Shown: positions 20,181 through 29,344, numbered from the stretch's first letter. The stretch is DNA of 64,000 nucleotides from Sphingomonas sp. Mn802worker (GCF_000382485.1 NZ_AORY01000017.1:21559-85558), one strand, 5' to 3'. The notes: a model not told the origin generated them from the letters alone. Numbers and translations: made by a program.

Positions 20181-21092
20181 TTGACCCACCAGATAAACGC
20201 CGACCTCGACCGCGCGCTCGGTTTTGCGATCCCCGAGCGGCACGCGCGCGGGCGCGTGATGCGGCTGGGGCCGACGCTCGACACGATCCTCGCCGCGCAT
20301 GCCTATCCGCCGGTGATCGAGCGGCTGCTTGCCGAGGCGCTGACGCTGACCGCGCTGATCGGCTCGACGCTCAAGGACCCGAGCGGACAGTTGACGATGC
20401 AGACGCAGACGCAGAACGGCGTCGTCACGCTGATGGTGTGCGACTATCGCGGTGGCGAGCTGCGCGGCTATGTCCAGTTCGACGCCGACAAACTCGCCGA
20501 TGTGGGCGAGGAGCCGAGCCTGTTCGCGCTGTTCGGGCAGGGCTATCTCGCGATCACCTTTGACCTCGCCAGCACAAGCGAGCGCTATCAGGGGATCGTG
20601 CCGCTCGACGGCGAGACGATCGCGGACGCGGCGCAGAGTTACTTCTTCCAGTCGGAGCAGATCCCGACGTTGCTGCGCGTCGGCGTGCGCAAGGGTGCAG
20701 ACGGGCGCACGATCGCGGGCGGGTTGCTGCTCCAGCATCTGCCCGAGGGCGAGCTGGGACGCGAGCGGTTGCACGTCCGGCTCGACCATCCCGAATGGGA
20801 GCATGTCGCGGCGCTGGGCAGCACGATGGGCGTCGACGAGCTCGCCGATGCGACGGTGCCGCTCGAGACGCTCGTCTGGCGGCTGTTCAACGAGGAGAGC
20901 GAGGTGCGCGTGCTCGACCGTGCGACGATCTCACGCGGGTGCCGCTGCACGCCCGAGCATATTCGGTCGGTGCTGGCCAAATTCCCGCTCGCCGACCGGC
21001 TGGAGATGGCGGACGAACACGGCGTGATCGCGGTCGATTGCGCGTTCTGCGCCACCGTTTTCCCCCTCAAGGCCGAAGATATTGAGGCGTAA
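20181..21092 (+). CDS. hslO: Redox-regulated chaperone Hsp33
   Basis: 303 residues. The C-terminal redox switch has four zinc-binding cysteines: Cys254 and Cys256 (CRC), then Cys287 and Cys290 (CAFC). On oxidation these form disulfides and activate holdase function. The start is TTG 20181, with GGGAG about ten bases upstream; no in-frame ATG fits the conserved N terminus. It lies 144 bases after argF. A candidate small RNA begins shortly after its stop. Confidence 0.93.
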   Translation: MTHQINADLDRALGFAIPERHARGRVMRLGPTLDTILAAHAYPPVIERLLAEALTLTALIGSTLKDPSGQLTMQTQTQNGVVTLMVCDYRGGELRGYVQFDADKLADVGEEPSLFALFGQGYLAITFDLASTSERYQGIVPLDGETIADAAQSYFFQSEQIPTLLRVGVRKGADGRTIAGGLLLQHLPEGELGRERLHVRLDHPEWEHVAALGSTMGVDELADATVPLETLVWRLFNEESEVRVLDRATISRGCRCTPEHIRSVLAKFPLADRLEMADEHGVIAVDCAFCATVFPLKAEDIEA

Positions 21093-21098
21093 CGCTTT

Positions 21099-21126
21099 TT
21101 GTTAACGCTTCGGTAGGGATTATGAG
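21099..21126 (+). promoter_or_regulatory. Candidate promoter for the small RNA after hslO
   Basis: TTGTTA (21099-21104), a 16-base spacer, then TATGAG (21121-21126): four of six consensus matches in each hexamer. It would start transcription at about 21133, immediately before the structured region. Confidence 0.4.
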
Positions 21127-21132
21127 TTAGGG

Positions 21133-21225
21133 CTGCTGACATACTCCTCATCCGAGTATGTTTTCTCCCAAGAAAACAGCTCCCTGCGAGCCGCCTGGGC
21201 CGCCCGACGGGGCGGCCCTTTTCTT
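21133..21225 (+). ncRNA. Candidate structured small RNA (about 93 nt)
   Basis: Between hslO and queC lie three successive hairpins and a terminator. Stem 1 is ACATACTC/GAGTATGT (21139-21161) with loop CTCATCC. Stem 2 is TTTTCT/AGAAAA (21161-21176) with loop CCCA. Stem 3 is GCTC/GAGC (21179-21191) with loop CCTGC. The terminator is at 21197-21225. The AT content of stems 1 and 2 contrasts with the surroundings. Each loop region carries a C-rich CTCC- or TCCC-like stretch able to pair with Shine-Dalgarno sequences, as in alphaproteobacterial trans-acting sRNAs with CCUCCUCCC loops. It could instead be a leader of queC. Confidence 0.5.
21197..21225 (+). terminator. Intrinsic terminator after hslO / candidate sRNA
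   Basis: GGGCCGCC, 6-base loop, GGCGGCCC, followed directly by TTTTCTT: an 8-bp all-GC stem with a genuine U-tract, the best-formed intrinsic terminator in the window. Confidence 0.88.
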
Positions 21226-21308
21226 GTCCGGCAACGCGGTGATGGTGGCGTCGCGAATGTGTCGAAGGGTTGCGTATCGCTCCTGATCGGCCTAGCGGCG
21301 CGCGGATC

Positions 21309-22010
21309 ATGACACAGCAAACTTCTGCGGTCGTCCTCGTCTCGGGCGGGCTCGACTCGATGGTGTCCGCCGCGCTCGCGCGTGAGGCGGGCTATCCGGT
21401 GCTCGCGCTCTCGGTCGACTATAATCAGCGCCACCGCGTCGAGCTCGCCGCCGCGGCGCGCGTGGCGAAGGCGGTCGGTGCCGTACGCCACGTCGTCCTG
21501 CCGCTCGACCTGTCGGCGTTCGGTGGTTCGGCGCTGACGGACAGCAGCATCGCGGTGCCGAAGGACGGCGTCGAGGCAAGCGCGATCCCCGTCACCTATG
21601 TACCGGCGCGCAATACGATCTTCCTGAGCCTCGCACTCGGCTGGGCCGAGGCGGCGGGTGGCCGCGACCTGTTCGTCGGCGTCAACGCACTGGATTATTC
21701 GGGCTATCCCGATTGCCGGCCCGAGTTCATTGCCGGCTTCGAGCGGCTGGCCGAACTCGCCACCAAGGCGGGCGTGGAGGGTGCGCCGTTCCGCATCCAC
21801 GCGCCATTGCAGCACATGACCAAGGCCGACGTGGTGCGCGAGGGCGCGCGCCTCGGGCTCGACATGGGGCTGAGCTGGTCGTGCTATGATCCGACACCGG
21901 CGGGGCAGCATTGCGGTTTGTGCGATTCGTGCCGACTGCGGCACAAGGGGTTCGAGGACGCGGGCGTCGCCGATCCGACGGTTTACGCCGTGACCCCGCC
22001 GGCGCCCTGA
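21309..22010 (+). CDS. queC: 7-cyano-7-deazaguanine synthase
   Basis: 233 residues. The PP-loop SGGLDS is at 12-17, and four zinc-binding cysteines lie at the C terminus (Cys192, 202, 205, 208 in CYDP...HCGLCDSC). It converts 7-carboxy-7-deazaguanine to preQ0 with ATP and ammonia, in queuosine tRNA modification. The start ATG 21309 is favoured over 21270 because the conserved [10 protein letters not shown] begins right after it. It is coupled to queE by a one-base overlap (TGATG). No queD or queF is in the window. Confidence 0.95.
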   Translation: MTQQTSAVVLVSGGLDSMVSAALAREAGYPVLALSVDYNQRHRVELAAAARVAKAVGAVRHVVLPLDLSAFGGSALTDSSIAVPKDGVEASAIPVTYVPARNTIFLSLALGWAEAAGGRDLFVGVNALDYSGYPDCRPEFIAGFERLAELATKAGVEGAPFRIHAPLQHMTKADVVREGARLGLDMGLSWSCYDPTPAGQHCGLCDSCRLRHKGFEDAGVADPTVYAVTPPAP

Positions 22011-22642
22011 TGACCTATTCGGTCAAGGAAATGTTCCTGACGCTCCAGGGTGAGGGCGTACAGGCGGGGCGTCGCGCGGTGTTCGTGCGTTTTGCCGGGT
22101 GCAACCTGTGGACCGGGCGCGAGCACGACCGCGCGCGCGCGATCTGCCGCTTCTGCGACACCGATTTCGTCGGCACCGATGGCGCGGGCGGGGGCAAGTT
22201 CGGCGATGCGGCGGCGCTGGTGGCGGCGGTGTCGGGCTTCTGGGGCGAGGGCGCGGAACGCCGGTTCGTCGTGCTGACCGGGGGCGAGCCGATGTTGCAG
22301 GTCGACGACGCGCTGGTGGATGCGCTGCACGCCGCGGGGTTTGAGATCGCGATCGAGAGCAACGGAACGATTGCCGTGCATCCCGGGATCGACTGGGTCT
22401 GCATCAGCCCCAAGGCGGGCAGCGAGACGGTGCAGCGGTCGGGCGACGAGTTGAAGCTCGTCTGGCCGCAGCCGGGCAGCGACGTTGCAGCGATGGAAGC
22501 GTGGGACTTCCGCCACCTGCTGCTGCAGCCGATGGACGACGCGCGGGGACAGGCGAACGTCGAGGCGGCGATCGCGCTGGTGATGGAGCGCCCGCGCTGG
22601 CGACTGTCGCTCCAGACGCACAAGGCGCTGGGCTTGCGCTGA
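22010..22642 (+). CDS. queE: 7-carboxy-7-deazaguanine synthase (radical SAM)
   Basis: 210 residues. The radical SAM cluster motif is the unusual CX14CX2C form: Cys31, Cys46, Cys49. This expanded spacing is known for QueE of the Burkholderia type. LTGGEPMLQ is the SAM-binding GGE motif. It converts 6-carboxytetrahydropterin to 7-carboxy-7-deazaguanine, the step just before QueC. The gene is cotranscribed with queC and convergent with pyk. Confidence 0.95.
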   Translation: MTYSVKEMFLTLQGEGVQAGRRAVFVRFAGCNLWTGREHDRARAICRFCDTDFVGTDGAGGGKFGDAAALVAAVSGFWGEGAERRFVVLTGGEPMLQVDDALVDALHAAGFEIAIESNGTIAVHPGIDWVCISPKAGSETVQRSGDELKLVWPQPGSDVAAMEAWDFRHLLLQPMDDARGQANVEAAIALVMERPRWRLSLQTHKALGLR

Positions 22643-22660
22643 CCGGACGCGGGGCGGCGC

Positions 22661-24130
22661 TCAGCGCGCCTGCTCCGCCTCGTAGTTCTTGAGTTCGTCG
22701 CCGGTGATGCGGACGACGTGGAGGACGTTGGTCGATCCCGGCGTGCGGAAGGGAACGCCTGCCATCACGATCACGCTGTCGCCCGCCTTCGCGACACCCT
22801 GTCGCAGCGCGATGCGCTTGGCCTTGGCGACCATTTCCTCGAACGAGGCGACGTCGCGGGTGTGGACGTTGTGCGTGCCCCAAAGGAGGCCGAGGCGGCG
22901 CGCGGTTTCCAGCTGCGGGGTCAGCACCAGGATCGGCACGCCCGGCCGCTCGCGCGCGATCCGCCGCGCGGTCGAGCCCGAGGTGGTGAAGCAGATGATC
23001 GCGGAGGCCGACACCGTCTCGGCGATGTTCTTCGCCGCTTCCGCCAGCGCGTCGGCGGTGGTGGGGTCGGGGCGCGTGACCGTGAAGTGGATGCGGTCGC
23101 CGTGCATCGGATCGCGCTCTACCGCGTCGCCGATCGCGTTCATCATCGACACCGATTCGACCGGCCACTGACCCGCCGCGCTTTCGGCGGACAGCATGAT
23201 CGCGTCGGCGCCGTCGTAGATCGCGGTGGCGACATCGGACACCTCGGCGCGTGTCGGCGACGGGCTGACGATCATCGATTCGAGCATCTGGGTCGCGACC
23301 ACCACCGGGCGGCCGAGCCGGCGCGAGGTCTCGACGATGCGCTTCTGCAAGGGCGGGACCGACTGCGGCGGCAGCTCGACACCGAGGTCGCCGCGCGCAA
23401 CCATGACGCCGTCGCACGCCTCGACGATCTCTTCCAGCCGCTCGATCGCGGCGGGCTTCTCGATCTTGGCAAGGAGCGCGGCCTTGCCCTCGATCAGCTT
23501 GCGCGCTTCCCACAGATCCTCGGGACGCTGGACGAAGGACAGTGCGATCCAGTCGACGCCCTGGTCGATCGCGAACGACAGGTCGCTGCGATCCTTCGCG
23601 GTCAGCGCCGCCATCGGCACGACCACGTCGGGGACGTTCAGCCCCTTGTTGTTGCTAAGCGGCCCGCCGACCTCGACCGTCGTCACCAGCCGGTCGGCGT
23701 CGCATTCCACCACGCGCAGCACGAGCTTTCCGTCGTCGAGCAGCAGCCGCGCGCCCGCCTCCATCGCGGCGAAGATCTCCGGGTGCGGCAACTGCACGCG
23801 TGTCGCGTCTCCGGGCGTCGCGTCATGGTCCAGCACGAAGGTGCTGCCCCGCTCCAGCACAACGCGCCCCTCGGCGAAGCGCCCGACGCGCAGCTTCGGC
23901 CCCTGCAGATCGGCGAGGATGGTGGAAGGGCGATCGAACTCCTGCTCCAGCGTGCGGATCGCCTTGATCACGTCGACCTTGGATGCCTGATCGCCGTGGC
24001 TCATGTTGATGCGGAACGCGTCGGCTCCGGCCTCGAACAGCCGCGCGATCATCTCGGGCGTGCTGCTGGCGGGGCCGAGCGTGGCCAGCACGCGGACCTT
24101 CCGCGAACGGGGGGCGAAGGAGTGGGTCAT
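22661..24130 (-). CDS. pyk: Pyruvate kinase
   Basis: 489 residues. The N terminus KVRVLATLGPASS and the loop DAFRINMSHG are typical. Active-site region ALLAKIEKPAAIERLEEI contains the catalytic lysine, and VMVARGDLGVELP binds metal and substrate. The C-terminal domain carries regulatory-type segments. It makes pyruvate and ATP from phosphoenolpyruvate at the end of glycolysis or Entner-Doudoroff flux. It is divergent from the DUF1244 gene and convergent with queE; no clear terminator separates it from queE. Confidence 0.95.
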   Translation of the reverse strand: MTHSFAPRSRKVRVLATLGPASSTPEMIARLFEAGADAFRINMSHGDQASKVDVIKAIRTLEQEFDRPSTILADLQGPKLRVGRFAEGRVVLERGSTFVLDHDATPGDATRVQLPHPEIFAAMEAGARLLLDDGKLVLRVVECDADRLVTTVEVGGPLSNNKGLNVPDVVVPMAALTAKDRSDLSFAIDQGVDWIALSFVQRPEDLWEARKLIEGKAALLAKIEKPAAIERLEEIVEACDGVMVARGDLGVELPPQSVPPLQKRIVETSRRLGRPVVVATQMLESMIVSPSPTRAEVSDVATAIYDGADAIMLSAESAAGQWPVESVSMMNAIGDAVERDPMHGDRIHFTVTRPDPTTADALAEAAKNIAETVSASAIICFTTSGSTARRIARERPGVPILVLTPQLETARRLGLLWGTHNVHTRDVASFEEMVAKAKRIALRQGVAKAGDSVIVMAGVPFRTPGSTNVLHVVRITGDELKNYEAEQAR

Positions 24131-24223
24131 GGAAAAAGGCTTCCTGCTTTGCGCGTGCGTGCCTTAGCCGCTAACCGCAGGCGATCAACCATTCAGACGC
24201 GCGATCTCGCGACGGAGACATCA

Positions 24224-24514
24224 ATGGACACGCTCGACACCCTGGACGATGCCGCCGCGGCCGCCGCGTTTCGTCGGCTGGTGCGTCACCTGCGCCACCG
24301 CAGCGACGCGCAGAACGTCGACTTGATGGGGTTGGCGGGCTTCTGCCGCAACTGCCTGTCCGACTGGACGCAGGAAGCGTCGGGGCTGTCGAAGGACGAC
24401 GCGCGGCAGGTGATCTACGGGATGCCTTACGCCGAGTGGAAGGCGAACCATCAGGCCGACGCGACGCCGGAACAGCTGGAGCGGATGGCGGAGAGCGTCA
24501 AGAAGAACGCCTGA
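24224..24514 (+). CDS. DUF1244 family protein
   Basis: 96 residues starting at ATG 24224 with ACGGAGA upstream. The family hallmark is a helical domain with FCRNCLSDW near residues 41-49, where the two cysteines are conserved, and YGMPYAEWKANHQ further on. DUF1244 proteins are small cytoplasmic helical proteins of unknown role, widespread in alphaproteobacteria. It is divergent from pyk. Confidence 0.85.
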   Translation: MDTLDTLDDAAAAAAFRRLVRHLRHRSDAQNVDLMGLAGFCRNCLSDWTQEASGLSKDDARQVIYGMPYAEWKANHQADATPEQLERMAESVKKNA

Positions 24515-24605
24515 CCGGCGCACCCCTTGCTGCCGCGGCGAGAAGCGGCCACCCTGTGGCAAACAGCAGGCGCGCCGGGGCAGGCGTGCAACAGGGGAGA
24601 CAGGC

Positions 24606-25937
24606 GTGTTGAAGTTCGTCGGTAGCGCGCTGGCGCTGGCTTTCGCGGCGTCGGCGGCGGCGCAGGTTCCGGCAACGGCGCCCGCGCCCGCAGCCGCGTC
24701 GGTCGTGACCTACATCCATGCCGGGCAGTTGCTTGACCGCCCGGGCAGGCCGCCACGCGGGCGTAGCACGATCGTGGTGCAGGACGGTCGCGTGGTTGAG
24801 GTGCGCGACGGCTTTGTCGCGCCACCCGCGGGCGCGAAGCTGGTCGACCTATCGCGCCGCTTCGTGCTGCCCGGCATGACCGACATGCACGTCCATCTGT
24901 GGGGGATCGGCGGCGACCCGATGCGCGCGCGGCTGGCCGAGGCGACGCAGGATCAGGCCGACGACATGATGGTCGCGGTGGTCAACGCGCGCCGCACGCT
25001 GGCGGCGGGGTTCACCACCGTACGGGACCTGGGCGGCGACGCGCGCGGTATCCGTGCGCTGCGCGACGCGGTGGAGCGCGGCGATGTCGAAGGGCCGACG
25101 ATCGTCAATGCGGGGCAGATGATCTCGGTAACGGGCGGGCACGGTGACGGTACCAACGGCTTGGGCGAAAGCTTCGCCGACGCGGTCCACGCGCATCAGA
25201 TAAACGTGTGCGACGGCCCCGACGATTGCCGCCGTGCGGTGCGCCAGCAGGTCGGATTGGGCGCGCAGGTGATCAAGTTCGCCGCGACTGGCGGCGTGCT
25301 GTCGAACGTGTCGGGCGGGCTGGGCCGTGCGATGACGCCCGAGGAGATGCGCGCGATCGTCGAGACTGCGCATGCGCTGGGGCGCAAGGCGACCGCGCAC
25401 AGCCACGCGGCGGAGGGGACGAAGGCGGCGCTGGAAGCGGGCTGCGACTCGATCGAGCACGCCAGCTACCTCGACGACGAGACGATCCGGCTGTTCAAGG
25501 CGAAGGGCGCGTATCTGGTGCCAACCGAGATCGCGCCGGTCGCCGCGCTCGCGCAGGCGCGATCGGGCGCGCTGCCGCCCGCGACGATCCCGAAGGCGGA
25601 GGCCGCGGCGGCGGCGATGCACGCCAACCACAAGAAAGCGTGGGCGGCGGGCGTCAAGTTCGCCTTCGGCACCGACACCGGCGTGTCCAAGCACGGCGAT
25701 AACGCGACCGAGTTCGCCTATCTGATCGATCTCGGCATGACCCCGGCGCAGGCGATCGCGAGCGCGACGGTGGCGGCGGCCGACCTGCTCGGCCGTGACG
25801 ACATCGGCACGCTGGAGCCGGGCAGACGCGCCGACGTGATCGCCGTGACGGGATCGCCGCTGGAGGACGTGCGGCGGCTGGAGCATGTCGATTTCGTGAT
25901 GCACCGTGGGCAGATCGCCAAACCGGTCGTCGACTAA
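24606..25937 (+). CDS. Secreted metal-dependent amidohydrolase
   Basis: 443 residues. A signal peptide (KFVGSALALAFAASAAAQ) directs it to the periplasm. The amidohydrolase TIM barrel shows the metal ligands: HVH in DMHVHLWG, a lysine in VIKFAATGG, His in AHSHAAEG, His in SIEHASYL and Asp in FGTDTGVS. This pattern fits the imidazolonepropionase-related/Xaa-Pro dipeptidase-type subgroup, which cleaves peptides or cyclic amides; the substrate is unknown. The start is GTG 24606, with AGGGGAGA upstream. Confidence 0.85.
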   Translation: MLKFVGSALALAFAASAAAQVPATAPAPAAASVVTYIHAGQLLDRPGRPPRGRSTIVVQDGRVVEVRDGFVAPPAGAKLVDLSRRFVLPGMTDMHVHLWGIGGDPMRARLAEATQDQADDMMVAVVNARRTLAAGFTTVRDLGGDARGIRALRDAVERGDVEGPTIVNAGQMISVTGGHGDGTNGLGESFADAVHAHQINVCDGPDDCRRAVRQQVGLGAQVIKFAATGGVLSNVSGGLGRAMTPEEMRAIVETAHALGRKATAHSHAAEGTKAALEAGCDSIEHASYLDDETIRLFKAKGAYLVPTEIAPVAALAQARSGALPPATIPKAEAAAAAMHANHKKAWAAGVKFAFGTDTGVSKHGDNATEFAYLIDLGMTPAQAIASATVAAADLLGRDDIGTLEPGRRADVIAVTGSPLEDVRRLEHVDFVMHRGQIAKPVVD

Positions 25938-26061
25938 CGCTTGAGCGCGGGCGCGGCGTCCACTAGGTGCCGCGCCCACACCCATCAGGGTTAACCGGCC
26001 GAACCCCGCCTGCGCGCACGCGCGGCAGGGCGCGCGGCCTATTCTTTCAAGGGACGAGACA

Positions 26062-26328
26062 ATGGCTGAAGAGCGGGGCGAGGGCATGGGTGGCGGTCAG
26101 GTCGCAGCGGACGAGCTGCGGCTGCTGATCGAACGCGCCGAGCGGCTAGAGGAAGAGAAGAAGGGTATCCAGGACGACATCAAGGACGTCATGTCGGAGG
26201 CGAAGAGCCGCGGCTACGACCCCAAGGCGATCCGTAAGATCATGTCGATCCGCAAGAAGAAGCGCGAAGAGTATCAGGAAGAGGAAGCGATCCTCGAAGT
26301 GTACATGCAGGCGCTGGGCATGATCTGA
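26062..26328 (+). CDS. gapR: DUF2312 / GapR nucleoid-associated protein
   Basis: 88 residues, helical: [26 protein letters not shown], then the hallmark [13 protein letters not shown] and the basic [20 protein letters not shown]. GapR of Caulobacter encircles overtwisted, AT-rich DNA and stimulates topoisomerases. The start at 26062 has GGGACGAGA upstream. It is convergent with the HerA-like gene, and the two share a hairpin at 26376-26405. Confidence 0.88.
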   Translation: MAEERGEGMGGGQVAADELRLLIERAERLEEEKKGIQDDIKDVMSEAKSRGYDPKAIRKIMSIRKKKREEYQEEEAILEVYMQALGMI

Positions 26329-26375
26329 TCGCCCCGACGTGCGCTCCTCGGCTGGGGCGTTTGCAGGGAACGAAG

Positions 26376-26405
26376 CGGCGGCGCGTGAACGATCACGTGC
26401 CGCCG
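26376..26405. terminator. Bidirectional hairpin between gapR and the HerA-like gene
   Basis: A 13-bp stem (CGGCGGCGCGTGA / TCACGTGCCGCCG, one G-U) with loop ACGA lies between two convergent genes. T-rich tails are weak on both sides. Confidence 0.6.
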
Positions 26406-26414
26406 TTCGCGTTT

Positions 26415-27878
26415 CTACGCCGCCTCAGCCGAGGCGGTGGTCCAGCCGAGATGCGGGATGGTGATCGAGCGCTTGCCCGACAGGTCGACGCGGCTGACGA
26501 ACAATTCGCGGCTCTCGATATAACCGATCAGGCGGCGGACGCGGCCGAGCGAGCTGGTGCCGTAGGTGTGCGCCAGCTGCTCGTCGGACGGGCACGGTTC
26601 GCCCTCGCGCGCGGCGCGGGCGACGAGCAGGAACGCGCCCATCATATCCTCGGGCAGCGTGTCGGCGAGGCGCAGCGCGTCGGCCCATTCCTCCGCGCGC
26701 ACGTCGAAGATGCCCGCGCGTGCGCAGCTCAAGCGCCGGGTGAAAGCGGTCAGGTCCATCGCCGGCCGCGCGAGCCCCGCCATGCGGCAGCGGACCTGGA
26801 AATCCTGGAACAGGACGGAGGCCGGTCGCCCGAACGCCTCTGGATCGGCGACGACCCCGCGCAATGCCTCGGCGTAGATCGCCTCGACCTCGTCCTCGCT
26901 GCGTTCGGGCTGCGCGGTCGCGGCGACGCTGGCGGCGGGGCTGCGCGACAGGTCGGATGCGACTTCGTTGGCGGGCACGCGGCGCGGGCGGGGAACGTGC
27001 GCCATCGGCAGCTCGGGCGCGTCGACCACGGGTTCGACGATCAGGTCGGCGAGTTCGAGCGGGCGGGCGTCGGGCAGCGGCACGAGCTTGGGGCTGGAGG
27101 AGCGCGCCGAGGTCTCGACCTCACCGATCCGCACACTGACCGGGCGGCGCGAGACCGCGGGGCCGAGCGCCATGAAGGTACCGCGCGGCAGGTCGCGGAT
27201 CGCCTCCGCCTGTCGCCGCTCCATGCCGAGCAGGTCGGCGGCGCGCGCCATGTCGATGTCGAGGAAGGTGCGCCCCATCAGGAAGTTCGACGCCTCCGCC
27301 GCGACGTTCTTGGCAAGCTTCGCCAGCCGCTGCGTCGCGATCACCCCGGCAAGGCCGCGCTTGCGTCCGCGACACATCAGGTTGGTCATCGCCGACAGCG
27401 ATGCGCGGCGCACGTCCTCCGCGACCTCGCCGCCGGTGGTCGGCGCGAACAATTGCGCCTCATCGACGACGACGAGTGCGGGATACCAGTGCTCGCGCGG
27501 CGCATCGAACAGCGCGGACAGGAAGGCGGCGGCGCAGCGCATCTGCCCCTCGGCCTCCAGCCCCTCAAGGCTCAGCACGACGGAGGTGCGGTGCGCGCGC
27601 AGGCGCCCGGCGAAACGCTCGATCTCGGGCACCGAATAATCCGCCGCCTCGATCGCGACGTGGCCGTAGGCACCCGACAGCGTGACGAAATCGCCCTCGG
27701 GATCGATCACCACCTGCTGCACCTGACCCGCCGAGCGTTCGAGCAGGCGGCGCAGCAGGTGCGACTTTCCCGAGCCCGAATTGCCCTGCACGAGCAGGCG
27801 GGTCGCCAGCAATTCCTCAAGGTCCATCGCGACCGCCGAGCCACGCTCGTCGAGCCCCATGTCCACGCTTACCGTCAT
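26415..27878 (-). CDS. HerA-like DNA-translocating ATPase (DUF87)
   Basis: 487 residues. An N-terminal strand-rich start is followed by Walker A GNSGSGKS (32-39) and Walker B ALVVVDEAQLF (about 140-150). FLMGRTFLDIDMARAADLLGM is typical of HerA-type hexamer interfaces. The C-terminal third (about 330-480) is helical and Ala-rich. The start at 27878 is chosen by family fit; 27935 is possible. This is the second HerA-like ATPase in the window and is only distantly similar to the DUF853 one. It probably acts on DNA; its partner nuclease is not nearby. Confidence 0.82.
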   Translation of the reverse strand: MTVSVDMGLDERGSAVAMDLEELLATRLLVQGNSGSGKSHLLRRLLERSAGQVQQVVIDPEGDFVTLSGAYGHVAIEAADYSVPEIERFAGRLRAHRTSVVLSLEGLEAEGQMRCAAAFLSALFDAPREHWYPALVVVDEAQLFAPTTGGEVAEDVRRASLSAMTNLMCRGRKRGLAGVIATQRLAKLAKNVAAEASNFLMGRTFLDIDMARAADLLGMERRQAEAIRDLPRGTFMALGPAVSRRPVSVRIGEVETSARSSSPKLVPLPDARPLELADLIVEPVVDAPELPMAHVPRPRRVPANEVASDLSRSPAASVAATAQPERSEDEVEAIYAEALRGVVADPEAFGRPASVLFQDFQVRCRMAGLARPAMDLTAFTRRLSCARAGIFDVRAEEWADALRLADTLPEDMMGAFLLVARAAREGEPCPSDEQLAHTYGTSSLGRVRRLIGYIESRELFVSRVDLSGKRSITIPHLGWTTASAEAA

Positions 27879-27996
27879 GTGGCCGCCTGTGCCCGGCGCG
27901 TGTGGCGGGAGCAAGGCCGCGACTCGGGTGGGCATGGTTGAGCGAACAGGCGCGCCGCTCTAAGGACCGCACAACGCTTCAGTTTGCAGGGTTACG

Positions 27997-28740
27997 ATGG
28001 CCGGCCATTCCAAGTTCAAGAACATCATGCATCGCAAGGGCGCGCAGGATAAGAAGCGCTCCAGCATGTTCTCCAAGCTTTCCCGCGAAATCACCGTGGC
28101 GGCGAAGATGGGCCTGCCCGACCCCGACATGAACCCGCGCCTGCGCGCCGCGATCGCCGCGGCCAAGGCGCAGTCGATGCCGAAGGACAACATCCAGCGC
28201 TCGATCGACAAGGCGTCGAAGGGCGACACCGAGAGCTACGAGGAAATCCGCTACGAAGGGTTCGGCCCCGGCGGCGTGTCGCTGATCATCGAGGCGCTGA
28301 CCGACAATCGCAACCGCACCGCGACCAACGTGCGGACCGCGGTGTCGAAGAACGGCGGCAATCTGGGTACCGCGGGCTCGGTCAGCCACGGCTTCGACCG
28401 CGTCGGGCTCATCAGCTATCCGGCGAGCGCGGGTGACGCCGACACGGTGTTCGAGGCCGCGCTGGAGGCGGGCGCGGAGGACGTCACCTCGGGCGAGGAT
28501 GGCCACGAGATCTGGACCGCGGTCGGCGACCTGCACGAGGTCGCCAAGGCGCTGGAGCCAGTGCTGGGCGAATCGACCGGCGCGAAGCTGGCGTGGCGGC
28601 CGCAGACCAATGTCGAGGTCGGCGAGGGCGATGCGGCGACGCTGTTCAAGCTGATCGACACGCTCGACGACGACGACGACGTGCAGCAGGTGTGGGGCAA
28701 TTACGAGGTGTCCGACGCCGTGATGGAGAAGCTCGGCTGA
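27997..28740 (+). CDS. yebC: YebC/PmpR family protein
   Basis: 247 residues, with the conserved start [20 protein letters not shown] and three alpha/beta domains. Long annotated as a transcriptional regulator, the family was more recently linked to relieving ribosome stalling. Its position just upstream of ruvC is conserved across many bacteria. Its last bases overlap the proposed CTG start of ruvC (CTGA). Confidence 0.95.
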   Translation: MAGHSKFKNIMHRKGAQDKKRSSMFSKLSREITVAAKMGLPDPDMNPRLRAAIAAAKAQSMPKDNIQRSIDKASKGDTESYEEIRYEGFGPGGVSLIIEALTDNRNRTATNVRTAVSKNGGNLGTAGSVSHGFDRVGLISYPASAGDADTVFEAALEAGAEDVTSGEDGHEIWTAVGDLHEVAKALEPVLGESTGAKLAWRPQTNVEVGEGDAATLFKLIDTLDDDDDVQQVWGNYEVSDAVMEKLG

Positions 28741-29255
28741 CCAAGCCTCTGATCATTCTCGGCATGGACCCGGGGCTCGGCACGACGGGGTGGGGCGTGA
28801 TCCGGGCCGAGGGCAACCGGCTGACCCACGTCGCCAACGGGCAGATCAAGACCGACACGACGATGCCGCTCGCTAGGCGGCTGTGGAATCTCCATTCCGC
28901 GCTGATCGACGTGATCCGCGCGGAGAAGCCCGACAGTTCGGCGGTCGAGGAGGTGCTGGGCAACAGCAACGCGCAGTCGACGCTGAAGCTGGGGCAGGCG
29001 CGCGGCGCGGTGCTGCTCGCCGCCGCCGCCTCGGGGCTGATCGTCGGGGAATATCACCCCAGCGCGGTCAAGAAGGCGGTGGTCGGCACGGGCGGTGCTG
29101 AAAAGCGCCAGATCCAGGCGATGCTCGGCCACCTGCTGCCGGGCGCGAAGCTGTCGGGGCCCGATGCTGCCGACGCACTGGCGGTCGCGATCACGCACGC
29201 GCACCATCTGGCGAGCGCGGAAGGAATGATGCGGCGCGCGCGGGTGATGGCGTAG
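28737..29255 (+). CDS. ruvC: Crossover junction endodeoxyribonuclease RuvC
   Basis: 172 residues if started at CTG 28737. The RNase H fold begins with the strand [12 protein letters not shown], whose Asp11 is catalytic; further acidic ligands are in AVEEVLG and [12 protein letters not shown]. It resolves Holliday junctions. No ATG, GTG or TTG stands at the expected place: the first ATG (28764) would delete the first beta strand, and GTG 28692 adds an unrelated leader without a ribosome site. CTG 28737 overlaps the yebC stop and has GGAG eight bases upstream. The start codon is thus inferred. Confidence 0.85.
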   Translation: MTKPLIILGMDPGLGTTGWGVIRAEGNRLTHVANGQIKTDTTMPLARRLWNLHSALIDVIRAEKPDSSAVEEVLGNSNAQSTLKLGQARGAVLLAAAASGLIVGEYHPSAVKKAVVGTGGAEKRQIQAMLGHLLPGAKLSGPDAADALAVAITHAHHLASAEGMMRRARVMA

Positions 29256-29314
29256 GGATTGACGGGCGACATTTGCCCTCCCGCTGCCTGCACGTTCCTG
29301 TTAGGTTCCGCCGC

Positions 29315-29344
29315 ATGACCTTGCACCGGCCAACTATCCGATGA
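29315..29344 (+). other. Nine-codon mini-ORF overlapping the ruvA start
   Basis: ATG 29315 opens a frame of nine codons (MTLHRPTIR) whose TGA overlaps the ruvA ATG as ATGA. ruvA itself has no Shine-Dalgarno sequence, so the mini-ORF could deliver ribosomes to it. It may also be chance. Confidence 0.3.

Noticed and set aside
28764..29255. ruvC starting at ATG 28764
   Set aside because: It would remove the first beta strand just before the catalytic aspartate and has no ribosome site.
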